A DNA stretch of 64,000 nucleotides. It comes from Gordonia polyisoprenivorans NBRC 16320 = JCM 10675. Lineage in GTDB: Bacteria > Actinomycetota > Actinomycetes > Mycobacteriales > Mycobacteriaceae. The stretch covers positions 124,001 through 188,000 of the forward strand of contig NZ_BAEI01000070.1 of NCBI RefSeq assembly GCF_000241325.1, given 5' to 3'. Shown one piece after another: positions 1-8,584 of this stretch. The notes below the pieces were generated by a model. The model was given only the letters and a program-made list of their open reading frames with translations, was not told the DNA's origin and ran no database searches. Each line of letters begins with the position of its first letter. The stretch's first letter is position 1. Position numbers and translations under genes: made by a program.

Positions 1-1
1 A

Positions 2-415
2 GAAATCCTGATGCTGACCCGCGAGAAGAACAAGCTCGAGCGGACCCTCGGTGGTATCCGCGATATGGCCAAGGTGCCATCCGCCATTTGGGTGGTGGAC
101 ACCAACAAGGAGCACATTGCTGTCGGTGAGGCACGCAAGCTCAACATCCCGGTCATCGCGATCCTCGACACCAACTGCGACCCCGACGTCGTCGACTACC
201 CGATCCCGGGCAACGACGACGCCATCCGCAGCGCCGCGCTGCTCACCCGCGTCATCGCCTCGGCGGTTGCCGAGGGCGTGCAGGCCCGCGCCGGTGCGGC
301 GTCGGACGACTCCAAGCCGGAGGCCGGCAGCGGCGAACCCCTCGCCGAGTGGGAGCAGGAACTGCTCACCCAGGCCACCGCGCCCGCCGAGGGCGACGCC
401 ACCCCGGCGTCCTGA
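2..415 (+). CDS. rpsB: 30S ribosomal protein S2, 3' part
   Basis: This is the C-terminal half of ribosomal protein S2, a 30S subunit protein that also helps bind S1 and mRNA. The open frame enters from the left edge, so the start lies outside the window. The visible part carries the typical S2 segment TLGGIRDM, then the [15 protein letters not shown] and [11 protein letters not shown] stretches and the [10 protein letters not shown] motif near the end. An Ala/Glu-rich tail of about 45 residues follows, as is common in actinobacterial S2. The next gene is tsf, 64 bases downstream, the usual rpsB-tsf pair. Confidence 0.96.
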   Translation, partial: EILMLTREKNKLERTLGGIRDMAKVPSAIWVVDTNKEHIAVGEARKLNIPVIAILDTNCDPDVVDYPIPGNDDAIRSAALLTRVIASAVAEGVQARAGAASDDSKPEAGSGEPLAEWEQELLTQATAPAEGDATPAS

Positions 416-479
416 CCCCCGGCGTACCCACGGGACGCGCCGAGTAACCGATCACTCTCTCTAAGGAGGCTCGCCAACG

Positions 480-1304
480 ATGGCGAACTACACCGCAGCC
501 GATGTGAAGCGTCTCCGCGAGCTCACCGGCTCTGGAATGCTGGACTGCAAGAAGGCGCTCGAGAACAACGACGGCGACTTCGACAAGGCCGTCGAGGAAC
601 TGCGCATCAAGGGCGCCAAGGACGTCGGCAAGCGCGCCGAGCGGTCCACCGCCGAGGGTCTCGTCGCCGCCAAGGACGGCGCGATGATCGAGCTCAACTC
701 CGAGACCGACTTCGTCGCCAAGAACGCCGAGTTCCAGCAACTCGCCGACCAGGTGCTCGATGCCGCGCTGGCCGCCAAGACCAGTGACGTCGAGGAGCTC
801 AAGGCAGCCAAGCTCGGTGACGGAACCGTCGCCGACGCCGTGCAGGCACTCTCGGCCAAGATCGGCGAGAAGCTCGAACTGCGTCGCGTCGTGTTCTACG
901 ACGGTCCCGTCGCGATCTACCTGCACAAGCGTGCGTCGGATCTGCCGCCGGCCGTCGGCGTGCTGGTGTCGTACACCGGTGAGGGCGACGCCGCAGCCGA
1001 GGCCGCGCGCAACGCCGCGCAGCAGGTTGCCGCGCTCAAGGCCCGTTACGCCAGCGAGGACGAGGTCCCCGAGGACGTCAAGGCCGACGAGCGTCGTATC
1101 GCCGAGGAGACCGCCAAGGCCGAGGGCAAGCCCGAACAGGCTCTGCCGAAGATCGTCGAGGGTCGGCTCAAGGGCTTCCTCAAGGACGCGGTCCTGGTGA
1201 ACCAGCCGTTCGTCAAGGACTCGAAGAAGACCGTCAAGGACGTTCTCGACGAGGCCGGCGCGACCGTCAAGGGCTTCACCCGCTTCGAGGTCGGCCAGGC
1301 CTGA
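480..1304 (+). CDS. tsf: Elongation factor Ts
   Basis: EF-Ts is the cytoplasmic nucleotide-exchange factor that releases GDP from EF-Tu. The 274-residue product has the N-terminal UBA-like domain with the family signature [16 protein letters not shown] at about residues 12-27 and the second signature [12 protein letters not shown] at about 71-82, followed by the core domain. The length fits the actinobacterial family (about 270). The ATG is preceded by a clear AAGGAGG Shine-Dalgarno site at 463-469. It is probably cotranscribed with rpsB and is followed by a strong terminator at 1327-1366. Confidence 0.97.
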   Translation: MANYTAADVKRLRELTGSGMLDCKKALENNDGDFDKAVEELRIKGAKDVGKRAERSTAEGLVAAKDGAMIELNSETDFVAKNAEFQQLADQVLDAALAAKTSDVEELKAAKLGDGTVADAVQALSAKIGEKLELRRVVFYDGPVAIYLHKRASDLPPAVGVLVSYTGEGDAAAEAARNAAQQVAALKARYASEDEVPEDVKADERRIAEETAKAEGKPEQALPKIVEGRLKGFLKDAVLVNQPFVKDSKKTVKDVLDEAGATVKGFTRFEVGQA

Positions 1305-1326
1305 CCGACCCGTCACGAGGCCATCC

Positions 1327-1366
1327 GAGAGGGCCCCGATCCACCACGGTGGGTCGGGGCCCTCTC
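1327..1366. terminator. Bidirectional terminator between tsf and MFS gene
   Basis: A perfect 13-bp inverted repeat (GAGAGGGCCCCGA at 1327-1339 and its complement at 1354-1366) encloses a loop that itself contains CCACC/GGTGG. It lies between the convergent tsf and MFS genes and could stop both. There is no clear T-run, which is usual in high-GC actinobacteria. Confidence 0.8.
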
Positions 1367-1437
1367 GCGTGTCGCGCCGCTCAGTAGTGCCGGTGGTTCA
1401 TAACGGCCTGTGGTTTTCGGTCACCGCGGGACCGTGG

Positions 1438-3153
1438 TCATCGTGTGGTCCGGCTCCGGTGCAGTCCGAGGCACAACCCGGCCACGACGACGGCAGCGGC
1501 GGCCAACACCCACAGCGTGGAGCGGAACGCGCCGACGAAGGTCCGTGCGGCCACCTCGCGGCTCGCGGCATGGATCTGCGGGCCGGTCTGGGCGGCGAGC
1601 CGGCCGGCGAGCCCGGGCCGGTCGCCGTGCGTCGCGCACCCGGGAGCGGGGCGATCGGGATGCGGCGAGGTCAGCTGGGCGGAGGCGCACCGCGTGAAGC
1701 GGTCGACGACGAGGCCGCGGAACACCGGGTCGATCGAGGTCGTCTCGAGTGAGGCGGCGAGGTTCGAGCCGGCGGCCGGGACGGCCGTTGCCGACTGGCT
1801 CGCGACCTGGCCGAAGAAGAAGATCGTGACCACCGCCAGGCCGATGGACGCGCCGATCTGCTGGACGGTCGGTACGCATCCCGATGCCGAGCCGACCGTC
1901 TCGGGTGCGGTGTCGGCCAGGATGGTGGTCTGCAGCGGAGCGACGAACAAGCCGGTGCCCGCGCCCCCGATCAGCAGCGGGGCGATCACCGCCGGTACGG
2001 ACAGGGTTGCGCTGTCCGGCGCGAGCATCACCGCGAGCCAGCCGAAGCCGATGGCCACCACCATCGCACCACAGCTCAACACCGTTGGTGCGCCCAGATG
2101 TTCGGCGAGCGCACCCGAGGACACCGAGCCCACGATTGCGCCGATCGCGAACGGCAGAGCCAGCATCCCGGTGCGCAGCGGCGAGTACCCCAAACCGAAT
2201 TGGGTCGACACCGACACGGTGAAGAAGAATCCCGCGAACACGCTGAAGAACAGCAACGACAGCAGGAGGCCGACGGTGAATCGGCGCGCCGCGAACAGAT
2301 CGGTGCGCAGCAGCGGGCGGCCACCCGTACGGGTCAGTCGCCGCTCGTGAAAGGCGAAGGCGATCAACAGGACTGCCGAGCCGGCCAGCATTGCCCACAG
2401 CTGCGGTGGCCACCCCTGCTCGCGTCCGACGGCGAGCGGGTAGAGCAGACCGAACAGTCCAGTACTCGACAGGACAACCCCGACGACGTCGGGTCGGCCG
2501 CGCACACCGTCGCGCATCTGGGGGAGGCGTCCGGCAGCCAGCAGACATCCGACGATGCCGATCGGTACGTTGACGAAGAAGATCGTGCGCCAGCCCCACC
2601 CGGCGATGTCGGCACTGATCAGCACGCCGCCGATGACCGGGCCCAGCATCGCGGCCACCCCCGCGACCGCGCCATAGATGCCGAAGATCCGCGGATGCAG
2701 CGGCTTGGCGAACAATGCGGTGATCAACGCCAGGGTCTGTGCCGACATCAGCGCCGCGCTGACCCCCTGTACGCCGCGGAACACGATGAGCTCGGTCGGG
2801 GTACGGGCGACGCCGCACAGTACCGATGTCACGGTGAAGGCGATCAGTGCCGACACGAACAACCGTCGCCGCCCGTACCGACCGCCCAGCGTCGCCGCGG
2901 TCAACAACGTGCACGCGAACGCGAGCGTGTACACGCTCAGGACGAACAACTGCTGGGCCGTCGAGGCGCCGAGCTCGACGGTCAGATCCGGCAGGGCGAT
3001 GTTGACGATCGTGGTGTCGAGCATCTGCATGAACACCCCGAGCAGGGCACCGGCGAGGGCCAACCACGAGCTGCGCGGCGGCACCGGGGCGGGCGCGTCA
3101 CACGCGGAACTGTTCTGTGAAGCTGGGTGATTCGCGTGCTCGGTACCGGTCAT
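1438..3153 (-). CDS. DHA2-family MFS efflux transporter (EmrB/QacA type)
   Basis: This is a 571-residue drug:H+ antiporter-2 type transporter with about 14 predicted membrane segments, normally exporting drugs, lipids or other amphiphiles with the proton gradient. The family motif D1 is visible as MLDTTIVNIALP at about residues 43-54. The motif-A-like GGRYGRRRLF lies in the loop after the third membrane span, and GPVIGGVLI matches motif C. The C-terminal 100 residues hold a periplasmic or cytoplasmic stretch before the last span. The gene follows the PapA-like acyltransferase with only 8 bases between, so the two are likely one operon and the transporter may export an acylated product (inference). 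Confidence 0.9.
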   Translation of the reverse strand: MTGTEHANHPASQNSSACDAPAPVPPRSSWLALAGALLGVFMQMLDTTIVNIALPDLTVELGASTAQQLFVLSVYTLAFACTLLTAATLGGRYGRRRLFVSALIAFTVTSVLCGVARTPTELIVFRGVQGVSAALMSAQTLALITALFAKPLHPRIFGIYGAVAGVAAMLGPVIGGVLISADIAGWGWRTIFFVNVPIGIVGCLLAAGRLPQMRDGVRGRPDVVGVVLSSTGLFGLLYPLAVGREQGWPPQLWAMLAGSAVLLIAFAFHERRLTRTGGRPLLRTDLFAARRFTVGLLLSLLFFSVFAGFFFTVSVSTQFGLGYSPLRTGMLALPFAIGAIVGSVSSGALAEHLGAPTVLSCGAMVVAIGFGWLAVMLAPDSATLSVPAVIAPLLIGGAGTGLFVAPLQTTILADTAPETVGSASGCVPTVQQIGASIGLAVVTIFFFGQVASQSATAVPAAGSNLAASLETTSIDPVFRGLVVDRFTRCASAQLTSPHPDRPAPGCATHGDRPGLAGRLAAQTGPQIHAASREVAARTFVGAFRSTLWVLAAAAVVVAGLCLGLHRSRTTR

Positions 3154-3161
3154 CGGTCGGA

Positions 3162-4583
3162 TCAGGTGAGCGCGAGCACCGTCGGACGGTAGTCACCGGA
3201 GCGGGCGATGGTGGCCATGATCGTGCGCAGCGCGTCGGTGTATCGCGGGAGCGCCGCATGCGCCTCGTCGGTGTCGGGGAACAGCAAGGTCATCGACGTC
3301 TGGTCGCGGAATCGGTTGATCCACATGAACACCTCCTCGCTGCTGCCCCGATTGCCGTACAGACAACCGTTGATGGCGTCGAAAACGTCCACGCCGGGGA
3401 GTTTGCGCACGTCGACGTAGGACACCATCGGTACCGACCATCCGGGTGCCACGTCGATCCCGTCGTCGGGCTCGACCAACTCGAGTACCCGATGCAACGA
3501 CACATCGGTGAGTTCCTTACCCGCGGCATAACTCTCGGCTGCCGGGCCGACGATCGAGGTGAACGTCGCGTCGGCACCGACGGTGATCGGCACCGGGATC
3601 AGGCTGGTGAACCAGCCGACCGAATTCAGTGCCGGACCCGGCGCACGGGTGCTCTTCGGTGTCATACCGAGATACTCTGTGCACCCGCTGAATTCGTAGC
3701 TCGCCAGGGCGGCCACCGCCATCAGCCCCGCGGTCATGTTGGAATCATGTGCGCGACAGACGTCCTCGAAACGCTGCGCGTCGTCCTCGGAAAAGACCGA
3801 CATCGTCAGGAGTGCGCTGCGCGTGTGATCCTCGCTCTCGCCACCGAGCGGTAACGGGAATCCGGGCAGCACACCGCCATTGGCCTGGAGGAGTTCCACC
3901 CAACGACATACCTGTGGTGCCTGCCGCGTCAGGGCGGCCGAGACGGTGCGCTCATGGTCGCAGTACTCGATGTAGCTGCCCACCTCGGGTAGTCCGGTGT
4001 CGAGTCCGAACGCCTCGTTCATGTACAGGGTGATCAGTTCGGTGCACGTGAGTGCCTGCGAGATGCCATCGGTATCAAGGTGATCGATGGCACCGTACAG
4101 GGTGAAGCCACCTTCCCATTCGATGGCTCCGAAGGTGAAGCAGTCCCACGAGAACGGCCCCGGTGTCTCGTTCTGGATGTGTTCACGAATCGCTGAGGCC
4201 GAGTCCATGTCCCCGTGTGTCGTGGGGGTCATCGAGATGATCGCCGGGTCGACGACGTGGCGTGCGATGGAGCCGTCGGGCTCCTCGGAGAACCAACAAC
4301 GAAAGGTGTCATGACGACGCAAGAAGGCGTCGATGGTACGGGTCAGTGCATCGGCATCGAGTGGTGAGTGGAAGTCGAAGGCCTGTAGGCACAATCGGGA
4401 GAAGCGGAAGCCTGCGGACTGATTACGTTGTGCGGCACGAAGGTAGGCCTCCTGCTGATGCGACGGCGGGACCGGATGGATGGGGGCGCCGGCGGCGGCG
4501 GTCACCGCGGTCTGCGACATCGTCCAGCTCGTCAGCCGACCGATGCGGGGCTCCCATTCGTCGATGAGGCCGAAACTGACCAC
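3162..4583 (-). CDS. PapA-like condensation-domain acyltransferase
   Basis: The product (473 residues) looks like a stand-alone condensation-domain acyltransferase of the mycobacterial PapA group, enzymes that move acyl chains onto sugars or diols to build surface lipids. The catalytic HxxxDG motif is seen as HLDTDG. The N-terminal SFGLIDEWEPRIGRLTSW is typical of PapA openings. The frame stays open upstream to 4823, but that extra 80-residue leader does not look like this family. GTG at 4583 has GAGG five bases upstream and gives a natural start, so it was chosen. An MFS exporter follows after 8 bases. The acyl donor and acceptor cannot be told from the sequence. Confidence 0.8.
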   Translation of the reverse strand: MVSFGLIDEWEPRIGRLTSWTMSQTAVTAAAGAPIHPVPPSHQQEAYLRAAQRNQSAGFRFSRLCLQAFDFHSPLDADALTRTIDAFLRRHDTFRCWFSEEPDGSIARHVVDPAIISMTPTTHGDMDSASAIREHIQNETPGPFSWDCFTFGAIEWEGGFTLYGAIDHLDTDGISQALTCTELITLYMNEAFGLDTGLPEVGSYIEYCDHERTVSAALTRQAPQVCRWVELLQANGGVLPGFPLPLGGESEDHTRSALLTMSVFSEDDAQRFEDVCRAHDSNMTAGLMAVAALASYEFSGCTEYLGMTPKSTRAPGPALNSVGWFTSLIPVPITVGADATFTSIVGPAAESYAAGKELTDVSLHRVLELVEPDDGIDVAPGWSVPMVSYVDVRKLPGVDVFDAINGCLYGNRGSSEEVFMWINRFRDQTSMTLLFPDTDEAHAALPRYTDALRTIMATIARSGDYRPTVLALT

Positions 4584-4939
4584 GACAACCTCGATTCTCG
4601 AGAAGTAGATTTCGTGCGGCGCACGCAATAGCCCGTATCGGGCGGCTTGTCGAAAAGTGCTGCAGGACACACACGTTGTGGGGTGACAGTACAGCCGTCC
4701 CACGACGTTGGCAACCAGTGACAGTTGAGTAATCCGACCAAACCGACTGTAGAACAGTGCATTTGATCGCAGTTGGTCAGATGACTCAGTTGGTTTTCGG
4801 GCAAGCTGTGGACAAGTGTTCACACCATCGGGCAGACTTCCGAGCGTCGACTCACCAGGTCGGCACCAGTCTTCGACGCCCGCGTTCTCTGGTTCCGTGT
4901 TCTCCGGTTCAGCGGGACCCCGTCACCGGAGGAATCACC
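4584..4939. other. Divergent intergenic region with CAGTTGGT repeats
   Basis: This 356-base region separates the PapA-like gene from the mycolyltransferase gene and should hold both promoters. It is less GC-rich than its surroundings around 4720-4800. CAGTTGGT occurs at 4770-4777 and 4787-4794, and a related inverted copy ACCGACTG lies at 4742-4749, so a regulator may bind here. I found no coding sequence that looks real. Confidence 0.45.
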
Positions 4940-5968
4940 ATGCCGTCGCCCTTGCCCCGCACCCGCGCACTCGATCGGCCTCGGGTGAAATCGACTGTGG
5001 TCGTGCTGTTCTTGGTTCTCGCAGCTGTCATCGTGTCGACCGTCGGAACCGCACGTGCGGATCCGGGCGGCGCGAGCATCGTCTACCGCCGCGACATCGC
5101 GCCCCGAGAGATTGCGGTGGGTGTGTACTCGCCGGCCATGCGACGCACCATCGACGTCCGGATGATCCCCGCGCGCAGTGCACACGCGCCGACGCTGTAC
5201 CTGCTCAATGGTGCCGCCGGAGGCGACGGCGGCAGCAGTTGGTTCGATCAAACCGACATCCGCAGCTTCTTCGCCGACGACGACGTCAACGTGGTGGTGC
5301 CGATGGGAGGTGCGGCGAGCTACTTCACCGATTGGCGTCGCGACGATCCGGTCCTCGGCCGCCAGAAATGGGCCACCTTCCTGACATCCGAACTGCCCAC
5401 CGTCATCGACCGCGACCTCGGCGGCGACGGACGCAACGCCATCGCAGGGATCTCGATGGCCGGGACGTCGGTGTTCCAGCTGGCTCTGCGCGCCCCGAAC
5501 CTGTATCGGGCGCTGGGCTCGTTCAGTGGGTGCGCGCAGACGAGCGATCCTGCGGGGCAGGCCGCGGTGCGCATGGTCGTCGAGGGCAGGGGCCACGGCG
5601 ACACCGTCAACATGTGGGGCCCTCCCACCGACCCCGAATGGCGGGCCAACGACCCCTACGTCCACGCCGACCGATTCCGCGGCAAGTCGATCTACATCTC
5701 CAACGGATCGGGTACACCCGGCCGCTACGACACGCTCAACGGGCCGGGTATCGACGGCGATGCGACCAAGCTGTCCGAGCAATTGGCCGTCGGCGCGGTC
5801 ATCGAGACGGCCACCGATGCCTGCACCCACAACCTGCAGCGGCGGATGACGCAGCTGGGTGTCGCGGCGACGTTCCACTTCTATCAGGGCGGCACGCACG
5901 CCTGGCCCTACTGGCAGGACGAATTGCACCGCGCATGGCCGCAATTCGCGCAGGCGCTCGCGAGGTGA
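4940..5968 (+). CDS. Secreted mycolyltransferase / antigen-85-like esterase
   Basis: The protein (342 residues) belongs to the antigen 85 (esterase D) family, which transfers mycolic acids onto trehalose or arabinogalactan outside the membrane. A signal peptide is clear: basic N-end, hydrophobic residues 19-33, and cleavage likely after ARA at 38-40. The nucleophile is Ser172 in GISMAG and the catalytic His is His320 in GGTHAWPYW, matching the THSWEYW region of Ag85. The PMGGAASYFTDW segment (121-132) matches the Ag85 PVGG-SFYSDW stretch. ATG 4940 was chosen because GGAGGA lies 6 bases upstream; the longer frame to 4757 lacks this. The next gene overlaps its stop. Confidence 0.88.
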   Translation: MPSPLPRTRALDRPRVKSTVVVLFLVLAAVIVSTVGTARADPGGASIVYRRDIAPREIAVGVYSPAMRRTIDVRMIPARSAHAPTLYLLNGAAGGDGGSSWFDQTDIRSFFADDDVNVVVPMGGAASYFTDWRRDDPVLGRQKWATFLTSELPTVIDRDLGGDGRNAIAGISMAGTSVFQLALRAPNLYRALGSFSGCAQTSDPAGQAAVRMVVEGRGHGDTVNMWGPPTDPEWRANDPYVHADRFRGKSIYISNGSGTPGRYDTLNGPGIDGDATKLSEQLAVGAVIETATDACTHNLQRRMTQLGVAATFHFYQGGTHAWPYWQDELHRAWPQFAQALAR

Positions 5969-6939
5969 CGATCGCGACCGGTCAGAACGCCGCGACCTGG
6001 TGGGAATCGAACACCTGGCATCTCGCTCGGCCCGACGGGACCCAACCTCTCGGGGATCGCCGCCTTGACGAACTCGTCGCAGCCAAGGCCGGCCGATCCA
6101 TCTCCGTGGTGGTGCCCGTGGTCGCCGATGGGGCGGCGGCGGTGGACGTGGTGCTCGGCGCATTCGCGTCGGCCTGCCGGTCCCTGGTCGATGAGGTGGT
6201 GGTGACCACCGACGGCGCCGGCGACGCACAGGCGTGCGAGGCACGCGGCGTCCGCGTGGTCCCCACGACGTCGGCGCTGCCGGGGCTCGCGACTCTGCCG
6301 GGCCGGGGCGAGGTGCTGTGGCGCTCGGTGGCCGCGTCCACCGGTGACTTCGTCGTGGTCCTTGACGGCGCGCGACCGGAGCCCGCCGACGTGGCGCGAC
6401 TCATCGAACCCCTGCTGACCGTCGACGAGTTGCGACTGGTCAAGGGCTACCGCCACAGTCATGTCGCCGATGACGCCGACCTGGTCGGCGGCGGTCGGGT
6501 CACCGAGTTGATGGTCCGTCAGCTGATCGCAGCGCTGCGACCCGAGTTGTCCGGGGTGATCGAGCCCCTCGCCGGTGGGTTCGCCGCCGGCCGGGACTTG
6601 CTGACGTCGATTCCGTTCGCACCCGGCGACGGCGTCGACATCGGGATTCTGCTCGACACACTCCATCGCGACGGGATCGACGCCATCGGTCAGGTGGAGC
6701 TCGCGTCACGACCTCCCCATGAGCCACGATCTCCCCATGAGCATGGACTGCATGAGGTCGGCGTCATGTCACGACAGATCGTCGCGACATTTCTCCGGCG
6801 TGTCGGGATCGACGATTCAGCGGCTCCGTTGACGCAGTTCGTTCCCGACGGGCAGGGTGGTTTCGATCCGGTCCGCAACTATCCGGTGATGCAGGATCGG
6901 CCGCCGCTGTGCGGGATCGACGTCACCGAGCGCTGCTGA
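5965..6939 (+). CDS. GpgS-like GT81 glycosyltransferase, key motif lost
   Basis: The 324-residue product aligns along its whole length with glucosyl-3-phosphoglycerate synthase (GpgS, M. tuberculosis Rv1208, also 324 residues), the first enzyme of methylglucose lipopolysaccharide synthesis. Shared stretches include ELVAAKAGRSISVVVP, GEVLWRSVAASTGD, GGGRVTELMVRQLIAALRPEL, FAPGDGVDIGILLDT and VMSRQIVATFLRR. The metal- and nucleotide-binding DSD (134-136 in Rv1208) is DGA here, Lys114 is Arg, and the LNEE donor motif is VADG. It may thus be a pseudoenzyme or use another donor. The start is GTG 5965, overlapping the mycolyltransferase stop by four bases, which suggests translational coupling. A true GpgS is expected elsewhere. 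Confidence 0.75.
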   Translation: MTIATGQNAATWWESNTWHLARPDGTQPLGDRRLDELVAAKAGRSISVVVPVVADGAAAVDVVLGAFASACRSLVDEVVVTTDGAGDAQACEARGVRVVPTTSALPGLATLPGRGEVLWRSVAASTGDFVVVLDGARPEPADVARLIEPLLTVDELRLVKGYRHSHVADDADLVGGGRVTELMVRQLIAALRPELSGVIEPLAGGFAAGRDLLTSIPFAPGDGVDIGILLDTLHRDGIDAIGQVELASRPPHEPRSPHEHGLHEVGVMSRQIVATFLRRVGIDDSAAPLTQFVPDGQGGFDPVRNYPVMQDRPPLCGIDVTERC

Positions 6940-7111
6940 GGTGTCCGCCCGGACCGTCATCGTGCCTGTTCGGCGGCGGTGTGACGGGGGTTCTGCTCGG
7001 CCGATCGAGGCGCTCGGGCGCACCTTCTCGTTGCCCGTCGGTGGCGCCGCGCTCCGATTCGGACGGACGGGACCATAAGATGGTGAGTCGAACCGACGAG
7101 TGAGGATGTTG

Positions 7112-7852
7112 ATGAGCGAAACCCCCGACACCCGACAGTCCGAACGCACCGGCTTCGGCCGCGTGCTCCTCAAGCTCGGTGGCGAAATGTTCGGCGGGGG
7201 AGAGGTCGGTCTCGATCCCGACGTCGTAGCCACGGTCGCCGACCAGATCGCCGAGGTCGTCGAGTCCGGTGCACAGGTGGCCGTGGTCATCGGTGGCGGC
7301 AACTTCTTCCGCGGCGCCGAACTCCAACAACGCGGCCTCGACCGGGCGCGCTCGGACTACATGGGCATGCTCGGAACTGTCATGAATTGTCTTGCGTTGC
7401 AGGACTTCCTGGAAAAGCGGGGAATCACGACGCGGGTGCAGACCGCCATCACGATGGGGCAGGTGGCCGAGCCGTACCTCCCGTTGCGTGCGCAGCGGCA
7501 TCTCGAGAAGGGCCGGGTGGTCATCTTCGGCGCCGGCATGGGTATGCCCTACTTCTCCACCGACACCACCGCCGCGCAGCGTGCGCTGGAGATCAAGGCC
7601 GAGGTCGTGTTGATGGCCAAAGCCGTCGACGGCGTCTACAGTGCCGATCCCCGCATCGATCCCGATGCCACGCTGTTCCGCGAGATCACCCACCGCGAGG
7701 TCCTCGACCGGGAACTGAAGGTGGCCGACGCGACCGCCTTCAGCCTCTGCATGGACAACAAGATGCCGATGTTGGTGTTCAATCTGCTGGAACGCGGGAA
7801 CATCGCGCGTGCCATCGCCGGAGAACGCATCGGCACGCTGGTGAGGACCTGA
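7112..7852 (+). CDS. pyrH: Uridylate kinase
   Basis: UMP kinase makes UDP from UMP in pyrimidine synthesis and belongs to the amino acid kinase family. The product begins the fold with [12 protein letters not shown], followed by [11 protein letters not shown] and the MGMLGTVMN segment typical of bacterial Pyr[14 protein letters not shown] and the [12 protein letters not shown] region follow. ATG 7112 was chosen because GAGG sits six bases upstream; ATG 7106 and GTG 7100 are in-frame alternatives. A TAAGAT hexamer at 7076-7081 may be the -10 element. Length (246) is normal. It leads the conserved pyrH-frr-cdsA cluster. Confidence 0.96.
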   Translation: MSETPDTRQSERTGFGRVLLKLGGEMFGGGEVGLDPDVVATVADQIAEVVESGAQVAVVIGGGNFFRGAELQQRGLDRARSDYMGMLGTVMNCLALQDFLEKRGITTRVQTAITMGQVAEPYLPLRAQRHLEKGRVVIFGAGMGMPYFSTDTTAAQRALEIKAEVVLMAKAVDGVYSADPRIDPDATLFREITHREVLDRELKVADATAFSLCMDNKMPMLVFNLLERGNIARAIAGERIGTLVRT

Positions 7853-7938
7853 CCGGCGGCGAGGCGACTCACCACCGATCCCGACGAACCGGCGAGCCGA
7901 ATCCAGCCCGACCCGCCACGACGAAACAGGAACACACA

Positions 7939-8496
7939 ATGATCGACGACACGCTGCTCGACGCCGAGGAAAAGATGGAGAAGGCGGTGAACGTCGCGCG
8001 TGAGGACATGGGTTCGATCCGTACCGGTCGGGCCAACCCGGCGATGTTCAACAAGGTGGTCATCGAGTACTACGGCGCCATGACACCGATCACCCAGGTC
8101 GCCAGTATCAACACCCCGGAACCCCGGCTGGTGGTGATCAAGCCCTACGAGGCGTCGACCCTGCGCGACATCGAGACCGCCATCCGCAACTCCGATCTCG
8201 GAGTGAACCCGACCAACGACGGGACCCTGATCCGCGTGGCCGTGCCGCAGCTGACCGAGGAGCGTCGCAAGGACCTCGTCAAGCAGGCCAAGGGCAAGGG
8301 AGAGGACGCGAAGGTCTCCATCCGCAACGTCCGCCGTAAGGCGGTCGAAGAACTCAAACGCATCCAGAAGGACGGCGAGGCCGGTGAGGACGACGTGGTC
8401 CGCGCCGAGAAGGATCTCGACAAGACCACCGCCGGTTACGTGGCACAGGTCGACGAACTCGTCAAACACAAGGAATCCGAGCTTCTCGAGGTGTGA
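7939..8496 (+). CDS. frr: Ribosome recycling factor
   Basis: RRF splits the post-termination ribosome together with EF-G so that subunits can be reused. The 185-residue product is full length and contains the typical [25 protein letters not shown] and [17 protein letters not shown] stretches, plus the long helical arms that form the tRNA-like shape. It lies 86 bases after pyrH and 88 before cdsA on the same strand, the standard bacterial order. The ATG has only a weak AGGA upstream. Confidence 0.97.
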   Translation: MIDDTLLDAEEKMEKAVNVAREDMGSIRTGRANPAMFNKVVIEYYGAMTPITQVASINTPEPRLVVIKPYEASTLRDIETAIRNSDLGVNPTNDGTLIRVAVPQLTEERRKDLVKQAKGKGEDAKVSIRNVRRKAVEELKRIQKDGEAGEDDVVRAEKDLDKTTAGYVAQVDELVKHKESELLEV

Positions 8497-8584
8497 GTGA
8501 CGCCCGCGGTGTGAGTATCACCGAGGACGACGACCGAGATGAGGCAAGACGGACGAGTCGAGACGACAGGCGGAAACGACAACG

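Noticed and set aside
1421-3067. A 548-residue frame overlapping the MFS gene on the same strand
   Set aside because: Its composition is very rich in Arg and it lacks membrane helices, whereas the other frame shows all DHA2 motifs.
4675-4706. Terminator-like inverted repeat in the 4.6-4.9 kb gap
   Set aside because: GTTGTGGG and CCCACGAC pair with one wobble over a 16-base loop and are not next to a gene end, so it is weak support for a terminator.
4757-4939. N-terminal extension of the mycolyltransferase
   Set aside because: The extra 61 residues precede a normal signal peptide and have no function in the family; the good ribosome site is at 4928-4933.
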